This document shows positions 8,334-15,661 of a DNA stretch of 40,764 nucleotides, one piece after another; position 1 is the stretch's first letter; each line of letters starts with the position of its first letter. The stretch is taken from the NCBI GenBank assembly GCA_964550345.1, contig CAZJYZ010000027.1, positions 1 to 40,764 of the forward strand, written 5' to 3'. This stretch comes from JAAEUB01 sp964550345 (GTDB lineage: Bacteria; Pseudomonadota; Alphaproteobacteria; Rhodobacterales; Rhodobacteraceae). The notes below the pieces were generated by a model. It was not told the DNA's origin. It did no database searches and saw only the letters and a program-made list of their open reading frames with translations. A program made the translations under genes and the position numbers.

Positions 8334-8981
8334 TTGTTCAAAAGAAAGCCACGCACTTACCTGCGCATGTTTGCTGAATTCTTCTACCCCCGTGGTGGCT
8401 GGTACCGGGCTGCGGGCTATGTCATCCACCGGGTGCGCCGCCTGCCGGATCCGCCGCACAGGATTTCGCGGGGGATTGCCGCAGGTGTTTTCGTCTGTTT
8501 CACCCCGCTCTTTGGCCTGCACTTTCTAAGTGCGGCCATTCTGGCCTATGTCATGCGCGGAAACATTCTGGCGGCCATCCTTGCCACGTTTTTCGGCAAT
8601 CCGGTGACCTTTCCGATCATCGCTGAGATTTCGATTACGTTGGGGTCCCGCATGCTCGACATGCCGGTCGACGTGCATCTGCCTCAGGTCATGAGCGCTT
8701 TTGGCCGTGCCATGACCGGGCTGTGGCTTAATTTCCGGTCGCTTTTCTCGCCTGATTCCGCGGATTGGGCCGGGATGGGCCACTTTTACCGGGTGATTTT
8801 CAAGCCCTATCTGATTGGCGGGCTGATACCCGGCATTATTACGGCATCATTTTTCTATGCCCTGTCGCGCCCGATCATTACTGCCTATCAGAAAAGGCGG
8901 ATCAAGAAGTTGAAGTTACACTACGAAAAACGCATGGCGGAGCGCGCGGCAAAGGCTGACGCAGCAGCAAAAGAACGCTAG
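8334..8981 (+). CDS. DUF2062 membrane protein
   Basis: A 215-residue protein with a basic, cytoplasmic N-terminus (F-Y-P-R-G-G-W-Y-R-A) and the DUF2062 core R-I-S-R-G-I-A-A-G-V-F-V-C-F-T-P-L-F-G-L, followed by F-F-G-N-P-V-T-F-P. Three hydrophobic segments lie at about 45-63, 68-95 and 160-182. The C-terminal 40 residues are Lys/Arg/Ala-rich. The start is taken as the TTG at 8334, because the family begins close to F-K-R-K-P-R-T and no ATG is available there. It sits between spoT and pdxJ, a common order in Rhodobacterales. Function is not established. Confidence 0.8.
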   Translation: MFKRKPRTYLRMFAEFFYPRGGWYRAAGYVIHRVRRLPDPPHRISRGIAAGVFVCFTPLFGLHFLSAAILAYVMRGNILAAILATFFGNPVTFPIIAEISITLGSRMLDMPVDVHLPQVMSAFGRAMTGLWLNFRSLFSPDSADWAGMGHFYRVIFKPYLIGGLIPGIITASFFYALSRPIITAYQKRRIKKLKLHYEKRMAERAAKADAAAKER

Positions 8982-9008
8982 ATGTAGGCTGAGTTTAAGG
9001 GAATCAAC

Positions 9009-9761
9009 ATGAGCAATTTTTTAGGAAAGCTGCGGTTGGGGGTCAATATCGACCATGTGGCCACTGTGCGAAATGCCCGTGGTTCGGCTTATCCTGACCC
9101 GGCGCGAGCGGCATTGCTGGCTGAAAAAGCCGGCGCTGATGGTATTACCGCGCATCTTCGCGAGGATCGCCGCCATATTTCAGACAGTGACATTGATACC
9201 TTGATGGAAAAACTGACGGTGCCGCTGAACTTTGAAATGGCGGCGACAGAAGAAATGCAGGCGATTGCCCTGCGTCACAAGCCGCATGCGGTTTGCATTG
9301 TTCCGGAAAAACGCGAGGAGCTGACCACCGAAGGTGGCCTGGAAGTTGCCCGTCAGGAAAACAAGCTGGCGCATTTTATAGCGCCTTTGCGCGATGCCGG
9401 GTGCCGGGTGTCGATCTTTATTGCAGCAGACAAAGCTCAGATTGAAGCCGCCGCCCGAATAGGGGCCACAATTATCGAGCTGCATGTTGGGCCATATTGT
9501 GATTCCCACCATGAAGGTGATTTTGCCTTTCGGGATGCTGAGTTTGAAAAGTTGCGCGAGATGTCGGCCTACGCGCATTCGCTGGGGCTCGAGGTGCATG
9601 CGGGCCATGGGCTGACTTATGATACGGTCAAAGCAATTGCTGCATTCCCTGAAGTTATGGAACTTAATATCGGGCATTTTCTGATTGGCGAGGCGATTTT
9701 CCGGGGCCTCGTTCCTGCAATCGAAGAAATGCGGCGTTTAATGGAGGAAGCACGGTCATGA
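9009..9761 (+). CDS. pdxJ: Pyridoxine 5'-phosphate synthase
   Basis: Condenses 1-deoxyxylulose 5-phosphate with 3-amino-2-oxopropyl phosphate to pyridoxine 5'-phosphate in the DXP-dependent vitamin B6 pathway. The 250-residue TIM-barrel protein shows L-G-V-N-I-D-H-V-A-T-V-R-N-A-R-G at the N-terminus, G-I-T-A-H-L-R-E-D-R-R-H-I, and near the end E-V-H-A-G-H-G-L-T and N-I-G-H-F-L-I-G-E. A good AAGGGAA ribosome site precedes the ATG. The stop overlaps the next start by four bases. Confidence 0.96.
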   Translation: MSNFLGKLRLGVNIDHVATVRNARGSAYPDPARAALLAEKAGADGITAHLREDRRHISDSDIDTLMEKLTVPLNFEMAATEEMQAIALRHKPHAVCIVPEKREELTTEGGLEVARQENKLAHFIAPLRDAGCRVSIFIAADKAQIEAAARIGATIIELHVGPYCDSHHEGDFAFRDAEFEKLREMSAYAHSLGLEVHAGHGLTYDTVKAIAAFPEVMELNIGHFLIGEAIFRGLVPAIEEMRRLMEEARS

Positions 9762-10210
9762 AATGGATTTTGTCGCTCGTATTGTCACTTTTTGCCTTTC
9801 AGTTACAGGCTCAGGAGGTTGGTGATTGTGACTGGCGTTCGTCGGCTCGTAATGTTGTGGAACCGTGGTCCGAAAACACCCGCACGTTTTCGAACGGTAA
9901 AACGCGGCTGGCACTGCTGGACACAATTGAACCGGCGGCAGGTGCGTTTCACCTTCTGATCATTTCACCTCCTTATGACGAGCTTGGCAGCCCTCAATGC
10001 AAAGTGCTCTCTTTACAGGGTACGATCGGTTTCGCTGGTCTGACCTTCAGCGAACTTGAAGCCAGCTATGACCCCTCGACTGGCCTGACCTTTATTCTGC
10101 CAGGCCAAGTTTACAATCCTGACGATGGGTTGACTGCACCCATGTTTCTGGGCCTGATCCTTAATCAGGCAACAGGCCTGATCACAACGGACATGGCTAT
10201 CGGCGAATGA
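9758..10210 (+). CDS. Secreted protein of unknown function between pdxJ and acpS
   Basis: A 150-residue protein with a clear signal peptide: Lys at residue 2, a hydrophobic core and a probable cleavage site after L-Q-A at residue 18. The mature part is small, neutral to acidic and beta-rich in appearance, with two cysteines (in G-D-C-D-W and P-Q-C-K-V) that could form a periplasmic disulfide. It overlaps both pdxJ and acpS by four bases (ATGA on each side), so it is embedded in the operon. I do not recognise the family. Its conserved-looking coupling suggests a real gene, but a link to B6 or acyl-carrier metabolism is not implied by sequence. Confidence 0.75.
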   Translation: MKWILSLVLSLFAFQLQAQEVGDCDWRSSARNVVEPWSENTRTFSNGKTRLALLDTIEPAAGAFHLLIISPPYDELGSPQCKVLSLQGTIGFAGLTFSELEASYDPSTGLTFILPGQVYNPDDGLTAPMFLGLILNQATGLITTDMAIGE

Positions 10211-10608
10211 TCCTTGGCGTCGGCACAGATCTGGCAAATATCGACCGCATAGCCGGTGTTTTGGATCGCCATGGTGACCGGTTTCGTAACCGGGTCTTCA
10301 CCAGCACGGAACAGACTAAGGCCGAGCGGCGCAAGGATGTCGCCGGCACCTATGCCAAAAGATGGGCCGCGAAGGAAGCGTGCTCAAAGGCACTGGGCAC
10401 AGGATTGCGCATGGGGATTTCCTGGAAGGATATGGCGGTCAGTAACCTTGCCAGTGGGCAGCCGATTATGGAGGTCACCGGCTGGGCGGCTGACAGGCTG
10501 GCGCAAATGACCCCGGACGGACACGAGGCGGTAATTCATGTCAGCCTGACCGATGATCACCCCTGGGCGCAGGCTTTTGTCACGATAGAAGCCAACCCCA
10601 TCGCTTGA
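10207..10608 (+). CDS. acpS: Holo-[acyl-carrier-protein] synthase
   Basis: Transfers phosphopantetheine from CoA to acyl carrier protein. The 133-residue protein has the AcpS signature G-V-G-T-D-L (Mg ligand Asp8) and Y-A-K-R-W-A-A-K-E-A with the second ligand Glu, followed by K-A-L-G-T-G. The C-terminal V-S-L-T-D-D motif is also characteristic (usually S-L-S-H-D; His is replaced here). The start overlaps the upstream gene, and lepB follows within about 65 bases. Confidence 0.94.
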   Translation: MILGVGTDLANIDRIAGVLDRHGDRFRNRVFTSTEQTKAERRKDVAGTYAKRWAAKEACSKALGTGLRMGISWKDMAVSNLASGQPIMEVTGWAADRLAQMTPDGHEAVIHVSLTDDHPWAQAFVTIEANPIA

Positions 10609-10672
10609 CTCCGGCCTCTGCGCCGCCCATATCGCCGGGATACAAGAGAAAAAGAAAGTGACAGGCAGGATC

Positions 10673-11455
10673 ATGGCAGAAAAAAAGGAAGATGGCATCG
10701 TCGAGACCATCAAAACAGTATTTTGGGCGCTCCTGATCGCGGGAGTTTTCCGCACGCTTTTCTTTCAACCGTTTTGGATCCCTTCCTCGTCGATGAAAGA
10801 AACCCTGCTGATCGGTGACTTTCTGTTCGTTAACAAGATGGCCTATGGCTATTCGCGCCATTCTTGCCCGTTTTCCATTTGCCCCATATCCGGTCGCCTT
10901 TTCGGGTCCGAGCCTGAACGCGGCGACGTTGTGGTGTTTCGCCACCCAACCCTTGGCATCGACTATGTCAAACGCCTGATCGGCCTGCCCGGTGATAAAA
11001 TTCAGGTGAAGGCGGGCGTTGTTTACATCAATGGGGAAGAAGCCGTTCAGGTGCGCGAAGGAACCTTTGAAGAGATTATGGAACAACAGGGGCGCATGGG
11101 CGGCTTTCCCCGCTGTTCCAACGGTGCTGTAGGGCAGGGTGCCATTTGTGAAAAAGAACGGTTCCGTGAAACTCTGCCGAGTGGGGAAAGCTATACGATC
11201 CTGAACATTTCGGACAACGGCGCCCTGGATAATACCAATGTCTTCACCGTGCCCGAGGGGCAGTACTTTTTCATGGGCGATAACCGTGACAATTCCACTG
11301 ACAGCCGGGTTAGCCAGCGTAGCGGCGGGGTTGGCTTTGTATCCGAGGAATATCTGCTTGGACGCGTGGACAGGGTCATGTTCTCGGCAGCCGGTACACG
11401 GTTGTTGTATTTCTGGACGTGGCGTAGTGACCGATATTTTGAAGCGATTGAGTAG
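10673..11455 (+). CDS. lepB: Signal peptidase I
   Basis: Membrane serine protease that removes signal peptides from exported proteins. The 260-residue product has one N-terminal membrane anchor (about residues 14-31), then P-S-S-S-M-K-E-T-L with catalytic Ser40, the catalytic Lys100 in D-Y-V-K-R-L-I-G-L-P-G-D, and the box M-G-D-N-R-D-N-S-x-D-S-R. A GTG five codons upstream (10658) is in frame, but the ATG at 10673 has the better-placed AGGCAGGA. The periplasmic domain carries four cysteines (65, 70, 148, 159), an unusual number that could form two disulfides. It precedes rnc, as in many bacteria. Confidence 0.95.
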   Translation: MAEKKEDGIVETIKTVFWALLIAGVFRTLFFQPFWIPSSSMKETLLIGDFLFVNKMAYGYSRHSCPFSICPISGRLFGSEPERGDVVVFRHPTLGIDYVKRLIGLPGDKIQVKAGVVYINGEEAVQVREGTFEEIMEQQGRMGGFPRCSNGAVGQGAICEKERFRETLPSGESYTILNISDNGALDNTNVFTVPEGQYFFMGDNRDNSTDSRVSQRSGGVGFVSEEYLLGRVDRVMFSAAGTRLLYFWTWRSDRYFEAIE

Positions 11456-11461
11456 GCTTGC

Positions 11462-12148
11462 GTGAAGCTCGCCGGTGATCTCAAAGAATTCTCAACCCGG
11501 ATCGGGCATGACTTTCGCACGCCCGATCTGCTGATCCGTGCGCTGACCCATGGCTCGGTTTCATCTGAAACACGGCCAGACAATCAGCGGCTGGAGTTTC
11601 TGGGCGACCGGGTTTTAGGTATGGTGATCGCCGAAGCTCTGTTCGTGGGCGATCCTATGGCCAGCGAAGGCCAGATGGCGCCGCGTTACAACGCGCTTGT
11701 CCGCAAGGAAACCTGCGCCGATGTGGCCCGGCAGGTCGATCTTGGTAAGGTGCTGAAACTGGGACGATCAGAAACGCTCTCGGGTGGGCGGCGCAAGCTT
11801 GCGCTTCTGGGCGACGCGATGGAGGCCGTTATTGCCGCGATCTATCTGGATGCGGGGTATGAGGCGGCACAAGAGGTGATCCTCAGGCTTTGGGGCGACC
11901 GGATTGCAAATGTCGATGAGGATGCGCGCGACGCAAAAACGGCCTTGCAGGAATGGGCGCAGGCACGCGGTCTGGCCCCACCCGCCTATATTGAAACCGC
12001 CCGGGAAGGGCCGGACCATGCGCCGATTTTTACGATAAAGGCGCAGCTTGACGGGCACGGTGACGCCGAGGCCCAGGCAAATTCTAAACGCGCGGCACAA
12101 CAGGCAGCGGCACAAAAGCTGTTACAGAAACTGGAAGGTGGAAAATGA
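11462..12148 (+). CDS. rnc: Ribonuclease III
   Basis: Cuts double-stranded RNA in rRNA processing and mRNA turnover. The 228-residue protein has the signature N-Q-R-L-E-F-L-G-D at 41-49 and the second acidic site in L-L-G-D-A-M-E-A-V-I-A-A. A C-terminal double-stranded RNA binding domain covers about 155-226 and ends S-K-R-A-A-Q-Q-A-A-A. Translation appears to start at GTG 11462, six bases after the lepB stop. The stop overlaps the era start by four bases (ATGA). Confidence 0.95.
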   Translation: MKLAGDLKEFSTRIGHDFRTPDLLIRALTHGSVSSETRPDNQRLEFLGDRVLGMVIAEALFVGDPMASEGQMAPRYNALVRKETCADVARQVDLGKVLKLGRSETLSGGRRKLALLGDAMEAVIAAIYLDAGYEAAQEVILRLWGDRIANVDEDARDAKTALQEWAQARGLAPPAYIETAREGPDHAPIFTIKAQLDGHGDAEAQANSKRAAQQAAAQKLLQKLEGGK

Positions 12149-13053
12149 CCAAAAGTGCGGGTTTCGTCGCTCTGATAGGAGAACCCAACGCGGGTAAGTC
12201 CACCCTGACCAACCGCATGGTCGGGGCAAAGGTTTCGATAGTCACCCACAAGGTGCAAACAACCCGCGCCCGCATTCGCGGCGTCGCCATCGAGGGGGAT
12301 GCCCAGATTGTGTTTGTAGATACGCCCGGCTTGTTCAAGCCCCGGCGTCATCTTGACCGTGCTATGGTTGCAGCGGCATGGGGCGGGGCTGCAGATGCCG
12401 ATATCATCGTCTTGCTGATCGAAGCGCATCGCGGCATCACCAAGGGGGTTGAACGCATCCTGGAAGGGCTGGAGCAAATTGCCAAAGGCCGGGTAGTCGC
12501 GCTGGCTATTAACAAGATTGACCGGGTGAAATCGGATGTGCTGTTGGCGCTGACGCAGGATATGAATGAACGCTACCCATTTGCGGAAACCTTCATGATC
12601 TCCGCCGAGAAGGGCCACGGGGTAGAGGATTTGAAAAAATGGCTGGCGGGCAAATTGCCTGAGGGCCCGTGGCTATACCCGGAAGACCAGATAGCGGATT
12701 TGCCTTTACGTATGATAGCGGCAGAGATGACACGCGAAAAGCTGACCTTGCGGCTGCATCAGGAATTGCCCTACCAGCTGACGGTTGAGACCGAGAACTG
12801 GGAAGAACGCAAAGACGGCTCGGTCAAGGTCGACCAGTTGATCTATGTTGCCCGAGATGGCCACAAAGGTATTGTACTCGGGAACAAGGGCGAAACGATC
12901 AAGGCTGTGTCAAAAGCGGCGCGCGCCGAACTGGCGGAGTTCCTTGGCCGCAAGGTGCACCTGTTTCTACAAGTCAAAGTACGCCCGGGTTGGTTGACCG
13001 AGGCCGAGCGTTATTCCGAAATGGGTCTGGATTTCAAAGACGGGCGGGAATGA
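12145..13053 (+). CDS. era: GTPase Era
   Basis: Essential GTPase that binds 16S rRNA and assists 30S maturation. The 302-residue protein has G1 G-E-P-N-A-G-K-S-T at 12-20, G3 D-T-P-G-L-F, G4 N-K-I-D and a G5-like S-A-E-K-G, followed by a C-terminal KH domain with G-N-K-G-E-T-I-K. It overlaps rnc at its start and the DUF1491 gene at its stop, in the rnc-era-recO order common in proteobacteria. Confidence 0.96.
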   Translation: MTKSAGFVALIGEPNAGKSTLTNRMVGAKVSIVTHKVQTTRARIRGVAIEGDAQIVFVDTPGLFKPRRHLDRAMVAAAWGGAADADIIVLLIEAHRGITKGVERILEGLEQIAKGRVVALAINKIDRVKSDVLLALTQDMNERYPFAETFMISAEKGHGVEDLKKWLAGKLPEGPWLYPEDQIADLPLRMIAAEMTREKLTLRLHQELPYQLTVETENWEERKDGSVKVDQLIYVARDGHKGIVLGNKGETIKAVSKAARAELAEFLGRKVHLFLQVKVRPGWLTEAERYSEMGLDFKDGRE

Positions 13054-13382
13054 CCCGGCTAACATCAGATATGTGGGTTTCGGCCTATCTCACCCGGCTC
13101 CGACTGGCAGATATTCCGGTTTTTATCACGGCTAAAGGTGATGAAACCGCAGGCGCAATATTGGTCAAACTCAACACATTGAACGGTCTGGCTAAGGTCT
13201 GGCAGCGTAGTGTTGATTTGATGTCCGGTGAAAGGGTCTGGGTAATCCTGACAGAAGGTGGCGAGGCCGACGTGGATGCCGCCATCGAAAAGCAGAAAAG
13301 CTTTGATCCGGACCTTTGGGTAATTGAAGTTGAAGACCGCGAGGGGCGCTCTTTGCTTGATGAACAGGGATTGTCAGACTGA
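13050..13382 (+). CDS. DUF1491 family protein between era and recO
   Basis: A 110-residue soluble protein matching in character the DUF1491 family found in alphaproteobacteria: W-V-S-A-Y-L-T-R-L-R near the start, K-G-D-E-T-A-G-A-I-L-V-K, and W-V-I-E-V-E-D-R-E-G-R near the end. The ATG at 13050 overlaps the era stop by four bases, and the stop shares one base with the recO ATG (TGATG), so all three are coupled. No enzymatic motif is visible; the function is unknown. The long upstream extension to 12990 is inside era and is not the start. Confidence 0.8.
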   Translation: MTRLTSDMWVSAYLTRLRLADIPVFITAKGDETAGAILVKLNTLNGLAKVWQRSVDLMSGERVWVILTEGGEADVDAAIEKQKSFDPDLWVIEVEDREGRSLLDEQGLSD

Positions 13383-14116
13383 TGGAGTGGCGCGAGCAAG
13401 GATTTCTGCTGAGCGCTCGCAAACACGGTGAAACCTCTGTTATCATAGATGTTTTTACCCAAGAGCATGGTCGGCATGCGGGTGTAGTGCGTGGTGGTGC
13501 ATCGCGTAAAATTGCCCCTATCCTGCAGCCCGGTGCCCAACTTGACCTTGTCTGGCGCGCGCGGCTTGAAGAGCATATCGGCGCTTTCAACGTTGAACCG
13601 GTCAAAAGTCGTGCTGCTCTGGTCATGGGGGACGCCATCACGCTGGCGGCCTTGAATGCTATTACCGCCATGCTTGTTTTTACACTTCCAGAGCGCGAAC
13701 CACACCCGGCGCTTTATGCCAGGTCGCTGGCGATGCTGGACCTTTTGGGCGCAAACCCATCATGGCCGGTCGCCTATCTGAAGTGGGAGCTGGCATTGCT
13801 TGAGGAAATGGGGTTTGGGTTGGATCTGACCAGTTGTGCCGTGACCGGTGACGTTGATGACCTTGCCTATGTTAGCCCGCGAACCGGGCGGGCCGTTAGT
13901 GCTGAAGGGGCTGGCGAGTGGGCGGACCGGCTCCTGCCCCTTCCCCCTGAATTGATGGGAGCGGGGACCGGCGAGCCTGAACATGTTGTGGAAGGATTAA
14001 GAACAACGGGGCATTTTCTGACCCATTGGTTGGCGCATTCTCTTGGTAGCAGGCCTTTACCGGAAGCAAGAGCACGTTTGGTTGACCGCCTGAAACGGGC
14101 AAATCAGAGGTCGTGA
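13382..14116 (+). CDS. recO: DNA repair protein RecO
   Basis: Works with RecF and RecR to load RecA on gapped DNA and anneals single strands. The 244-residue protein starts M-E-W-R-E-Q-G-F-L-L-S, continues with H-G-E-T-S-V-I-I-D-V-F-T, and has G-V-V-R-G-G in the N-terminal OB fold. The helical C-terminal half contains Y-L-K-W-E-L-A-L-L-E-E-M-G-F-G-L-D-L, a family hallmark. It ends the long plus-strand housekeeping run. No clear terminator is visible in the 52 bases before the convergent META gene. Confidence 0.93.
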   Translation: MEWREQGFLLSARKHGETSVIIDVFTQEHGRHAGVVRGGASRKIAPILQPGAQLDLVWRARLEEHIGAFNVEPVKSRAALVMGDAITLAALNAITAMLVFTLPEREPHPALYARSLAMLDLLGANPSWPVAYLKWELALLEEMGFGLDLTSCAVTGDVDDLAYVSPRTGRAVSAEGAGEWADRLLPLPPELMGAGTGEPEHVVEGLRTTGHFLTHWLAHSLGSRPLPEARARLVDRLKRANQRS

Positions 14117-14168
14117 GGATATCTGGCCTGGCCATTGTTTCCCGGTGTTATCTTGTCTGAGCCGCAGG

Positions 14169-14558
14169 CTATTTATGCCTGAAAACCAGCTCGCCCCCAC
14201 CTTCATCTGACAAGATTAGAATATCCCCGGAAACTTCGGCCAGGGTGGCCTTTGCAAGAGCAAGAAGGAAGGCACCTTCGAAATGTTGCTCCGGGCAGGT
14301 CCTCTTTGTGGCGCGTATGGGCCCGGCTTCGAACCAAGGATAGGGTGCGTTTTGGCTGGCAGAATACGTGTTGCAGGGCCCATTTCCAGAAATAATACCG
14401 GGTTCGGGAAAGGTAAGGGTGCCGTTAGCCGGGAAAGCTTGGCCGTTTAGGTCGGTCAAATGCCAGATTGATCCTGCAGGGACAAAGGCAGAAATGGTTT
14501 CATCTTGTCTGCATGCCGTAAGCGCCAGTAGGGTGAAAAAGGGCAAGGCGTATCGCAT
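14169..14558 (-). CDS. META-domain lipoprotein (HslJ-like)
   Basis: A 129-residue exported protein. The N-terminus is a lipoprotein signal with lipobox L-T-A-C (Cys16 as lipidation site). The mature part has the META/HslJ pattern: W-H-L-T-D-L-N-G, then G-x-G-P-C-N-T-Y-S-A and T-K-R-T-C-P-E-Q, where the two cysteines may pair. META proteins are small envelope proteins of uncertain role, linked to heat shock or antibiotic tolerance in some species. It converges with recO and lies just downstream of the TetR gene on the same strand. Confidence 0.75.
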   Translation of the reverse strand: MRYALPFFTLLALTACRQDETISAFVPAGSIWHLTDLNGQAFPANGTLTFPEPGIISGNGPCNTYSASQNAPYPWFEAGPIRATKRTCPEQHFEGAFLLALAKATLAEVSGDILILSDEGGGELVFRHK

Positions 14559-14590
14559 TCAGGCAGGTTACCCGGTGTATCCTCGTTGGT

Positions 14591-15145
14591 CTAGGCGTCC
14601 CGCAGGGCCAGCATTGCAGCAAGCAGCGTCGACATTGCAGCGTGATTTTTTGACCCGTCCGAAGCTGAAAGCGTACCTAAGCCGATATAGGAAGCATAAA
14701 TTATCCGGGCAAGATCGGGATTGGTCAGGTTAAGCTGTTTCAGAATGTCCTGCAGATAGGCGACCCTCTGGGTGTCGACACGCTGTACTGCGGCATTAAC
14801 TTGCGAATCAGACTGTGCCCAGGCGCGAATGGCGGGCTCTGCCGCGTCGCCTCCATGCTGCGTTGGCGGTGTAACGGAAAGATCCCCTAAACTATAAAGC
14901 CGCTCTACAGGGTCCGAAATACTTTCCAGAATTTCGGTAACTCCATGGAACGCCTTCTCCTCCCAATAGCTAAGCATCTGGGTGCGAAAGTCACCTACAT
15001 CTTTGAAATGCCAATAAAAAGATCCCTTGGTGACACCAAGAGCGCGGGCAAGCTTTTCAGCCTTCAAGCCTTCTTTTCCGTGTTTGGAAAGGGCGCGGAA
15101 CCCGGCAATTATCCAGTCTTCAGAAGTTAGGCGATTAGAATTCAT
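14591..15145 (-). CDS. TetR/AcrR family transcriptional regulator
   Basis: A 184-residue repressor-type protein with an N-terminal TetR helix-turn-helix at about residues 14-54. The recognition part is K-L-A-R-A-L-G-V-T-K-G-S-F-Y-W-H-F-K, a textbook TetR helix. The C-terminal ligand-binding domain is variable and gives no clue to the inducer. It is transcribed divergently from a four-helix membrane protein gene, and the 81-base gap holds two related palindromes that are good operator candidates for autoregulation and control of the neighbour. Confidence 0.88.
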   Translation of the reverse strand: MNSNRLTSEDWIIAGFRALSKHGKEGLKAEKLARALGVTKGSFYWHFKDVGDFRTQMLSYWEEKAFHGVTEILESISDPVERLYSLGDLSVTPPTQHGGDAAEPAIRAWAQSDSQVNAAVQRVDTQRVAYLQDILKQLNLTNPDLARIIYASYIGLGTLSASDGSKNHAAMSTLLAAMLALRDA

Positions 15146-15152
15146 GCTCTAC

Positions 15153-15168
15153 CATACGTTAGCGTACT
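15153..15168. promoter_or_regulatory. Operator-like half-palindrome, TetR-proximal
   Basis: CATACG-TTAG-CGTACT, an imperfect inverted repeat seven bases upstream of the TetR start. It shares CATACG and AGCGTA with the perfect palindrome 41 bases away. The position would let the repressor block its own gene. Confidence 0.6.
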
Positions 15169-15193
15169 GACTTTGGAAAGCCTCGAATTAAAA

Positions 15194-15209
15194 CATACGG
15201 AAGCGTATG
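15194..15209. promoter_or_regulatory. Operator-like palindrome, perfect CATACG-N4-CGTATG
   Basis: A perfect 6+6 inverted repeat with a four-base centre (GAAG), 17 bases before the ATG of the divergent membrane protein gene. With the related site at 15153-15168, centre-to-centre spacing is 41 bases, about four helical turns, so two dimers would lie on the same face. Likely target of the adjacent TetR protein. Confidence 0.7.
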
Positions 15210-15226
15210 GCAAAAGGAGATGAGAA

Positions 15227-15604
15227 ATGAATATCCCTATTGCGGTGGCAGTGGGTCTGACTGGCCTGACGACTTTGGTGCATGTCCTTGCTGGCGGTCC
15301 TGATGTTCACGAGCCAATTCAGGACAGCGATCTTTCAGATTACTTGCGTGCCCTGTCTGCCGTTCTTTGGCATGCGGTAACAGTTACGTTAATTGTGTTC
15401 ACACTTGCACTAATCTGGCTGGTGAGGAGACCTAATCAGGCTTTGGCTTGGGTAATATCCGCTGTTCAAGTCGGGTTCGCGGGCCTTTTCATCTTTTACG
15501 GAATTACCCGTTTGGGCACATTGTGGCTTACACCCCAATGGATCATTTTCCTGACCATTCCAGCCCTGACCGTTTGGGGGAGTTGGCAGCAAAGCACGAG
15601 GTGA
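15227..15604 (+). CDS. Four-helix membrane protein, probable TetR target
   Basis: A 125-residue membrane protein with four hydrophobic segments at about 4-22, 46-67, 72-93 and 101-118, no catalytic motif I recognise, and a His in the first and second helices (L-V-H-V-L-A and L-W-H-A-V). An AAAAGGAGA ribosome site sits just before the ATG. Its divergent position across a palindromic operator suggests control by the TetR protein. Many TetR regulators control exporters; this protein is too small to be a classical one and could be a small-molecule tolerance or accessory membrane protein. Function unknown. Confidence 0.75.
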   Translation: MNIPIAVAVGLTGLTTLVHVLAGGPDVHEPIQDSDLSDYLRALSAVLWHAVTVTLIVFTLALIWLVRRPNQALAWVISAVQVGFAGLFIFYGITRLGTLWLTPQWIIFLTIPALTVWGSWQQSTR

Positions 15605-15661
15605 TGGCGGATACGACCCGACCGACATCACCATCTGTGCTTTTTCTGGCAACTGCCCTTG

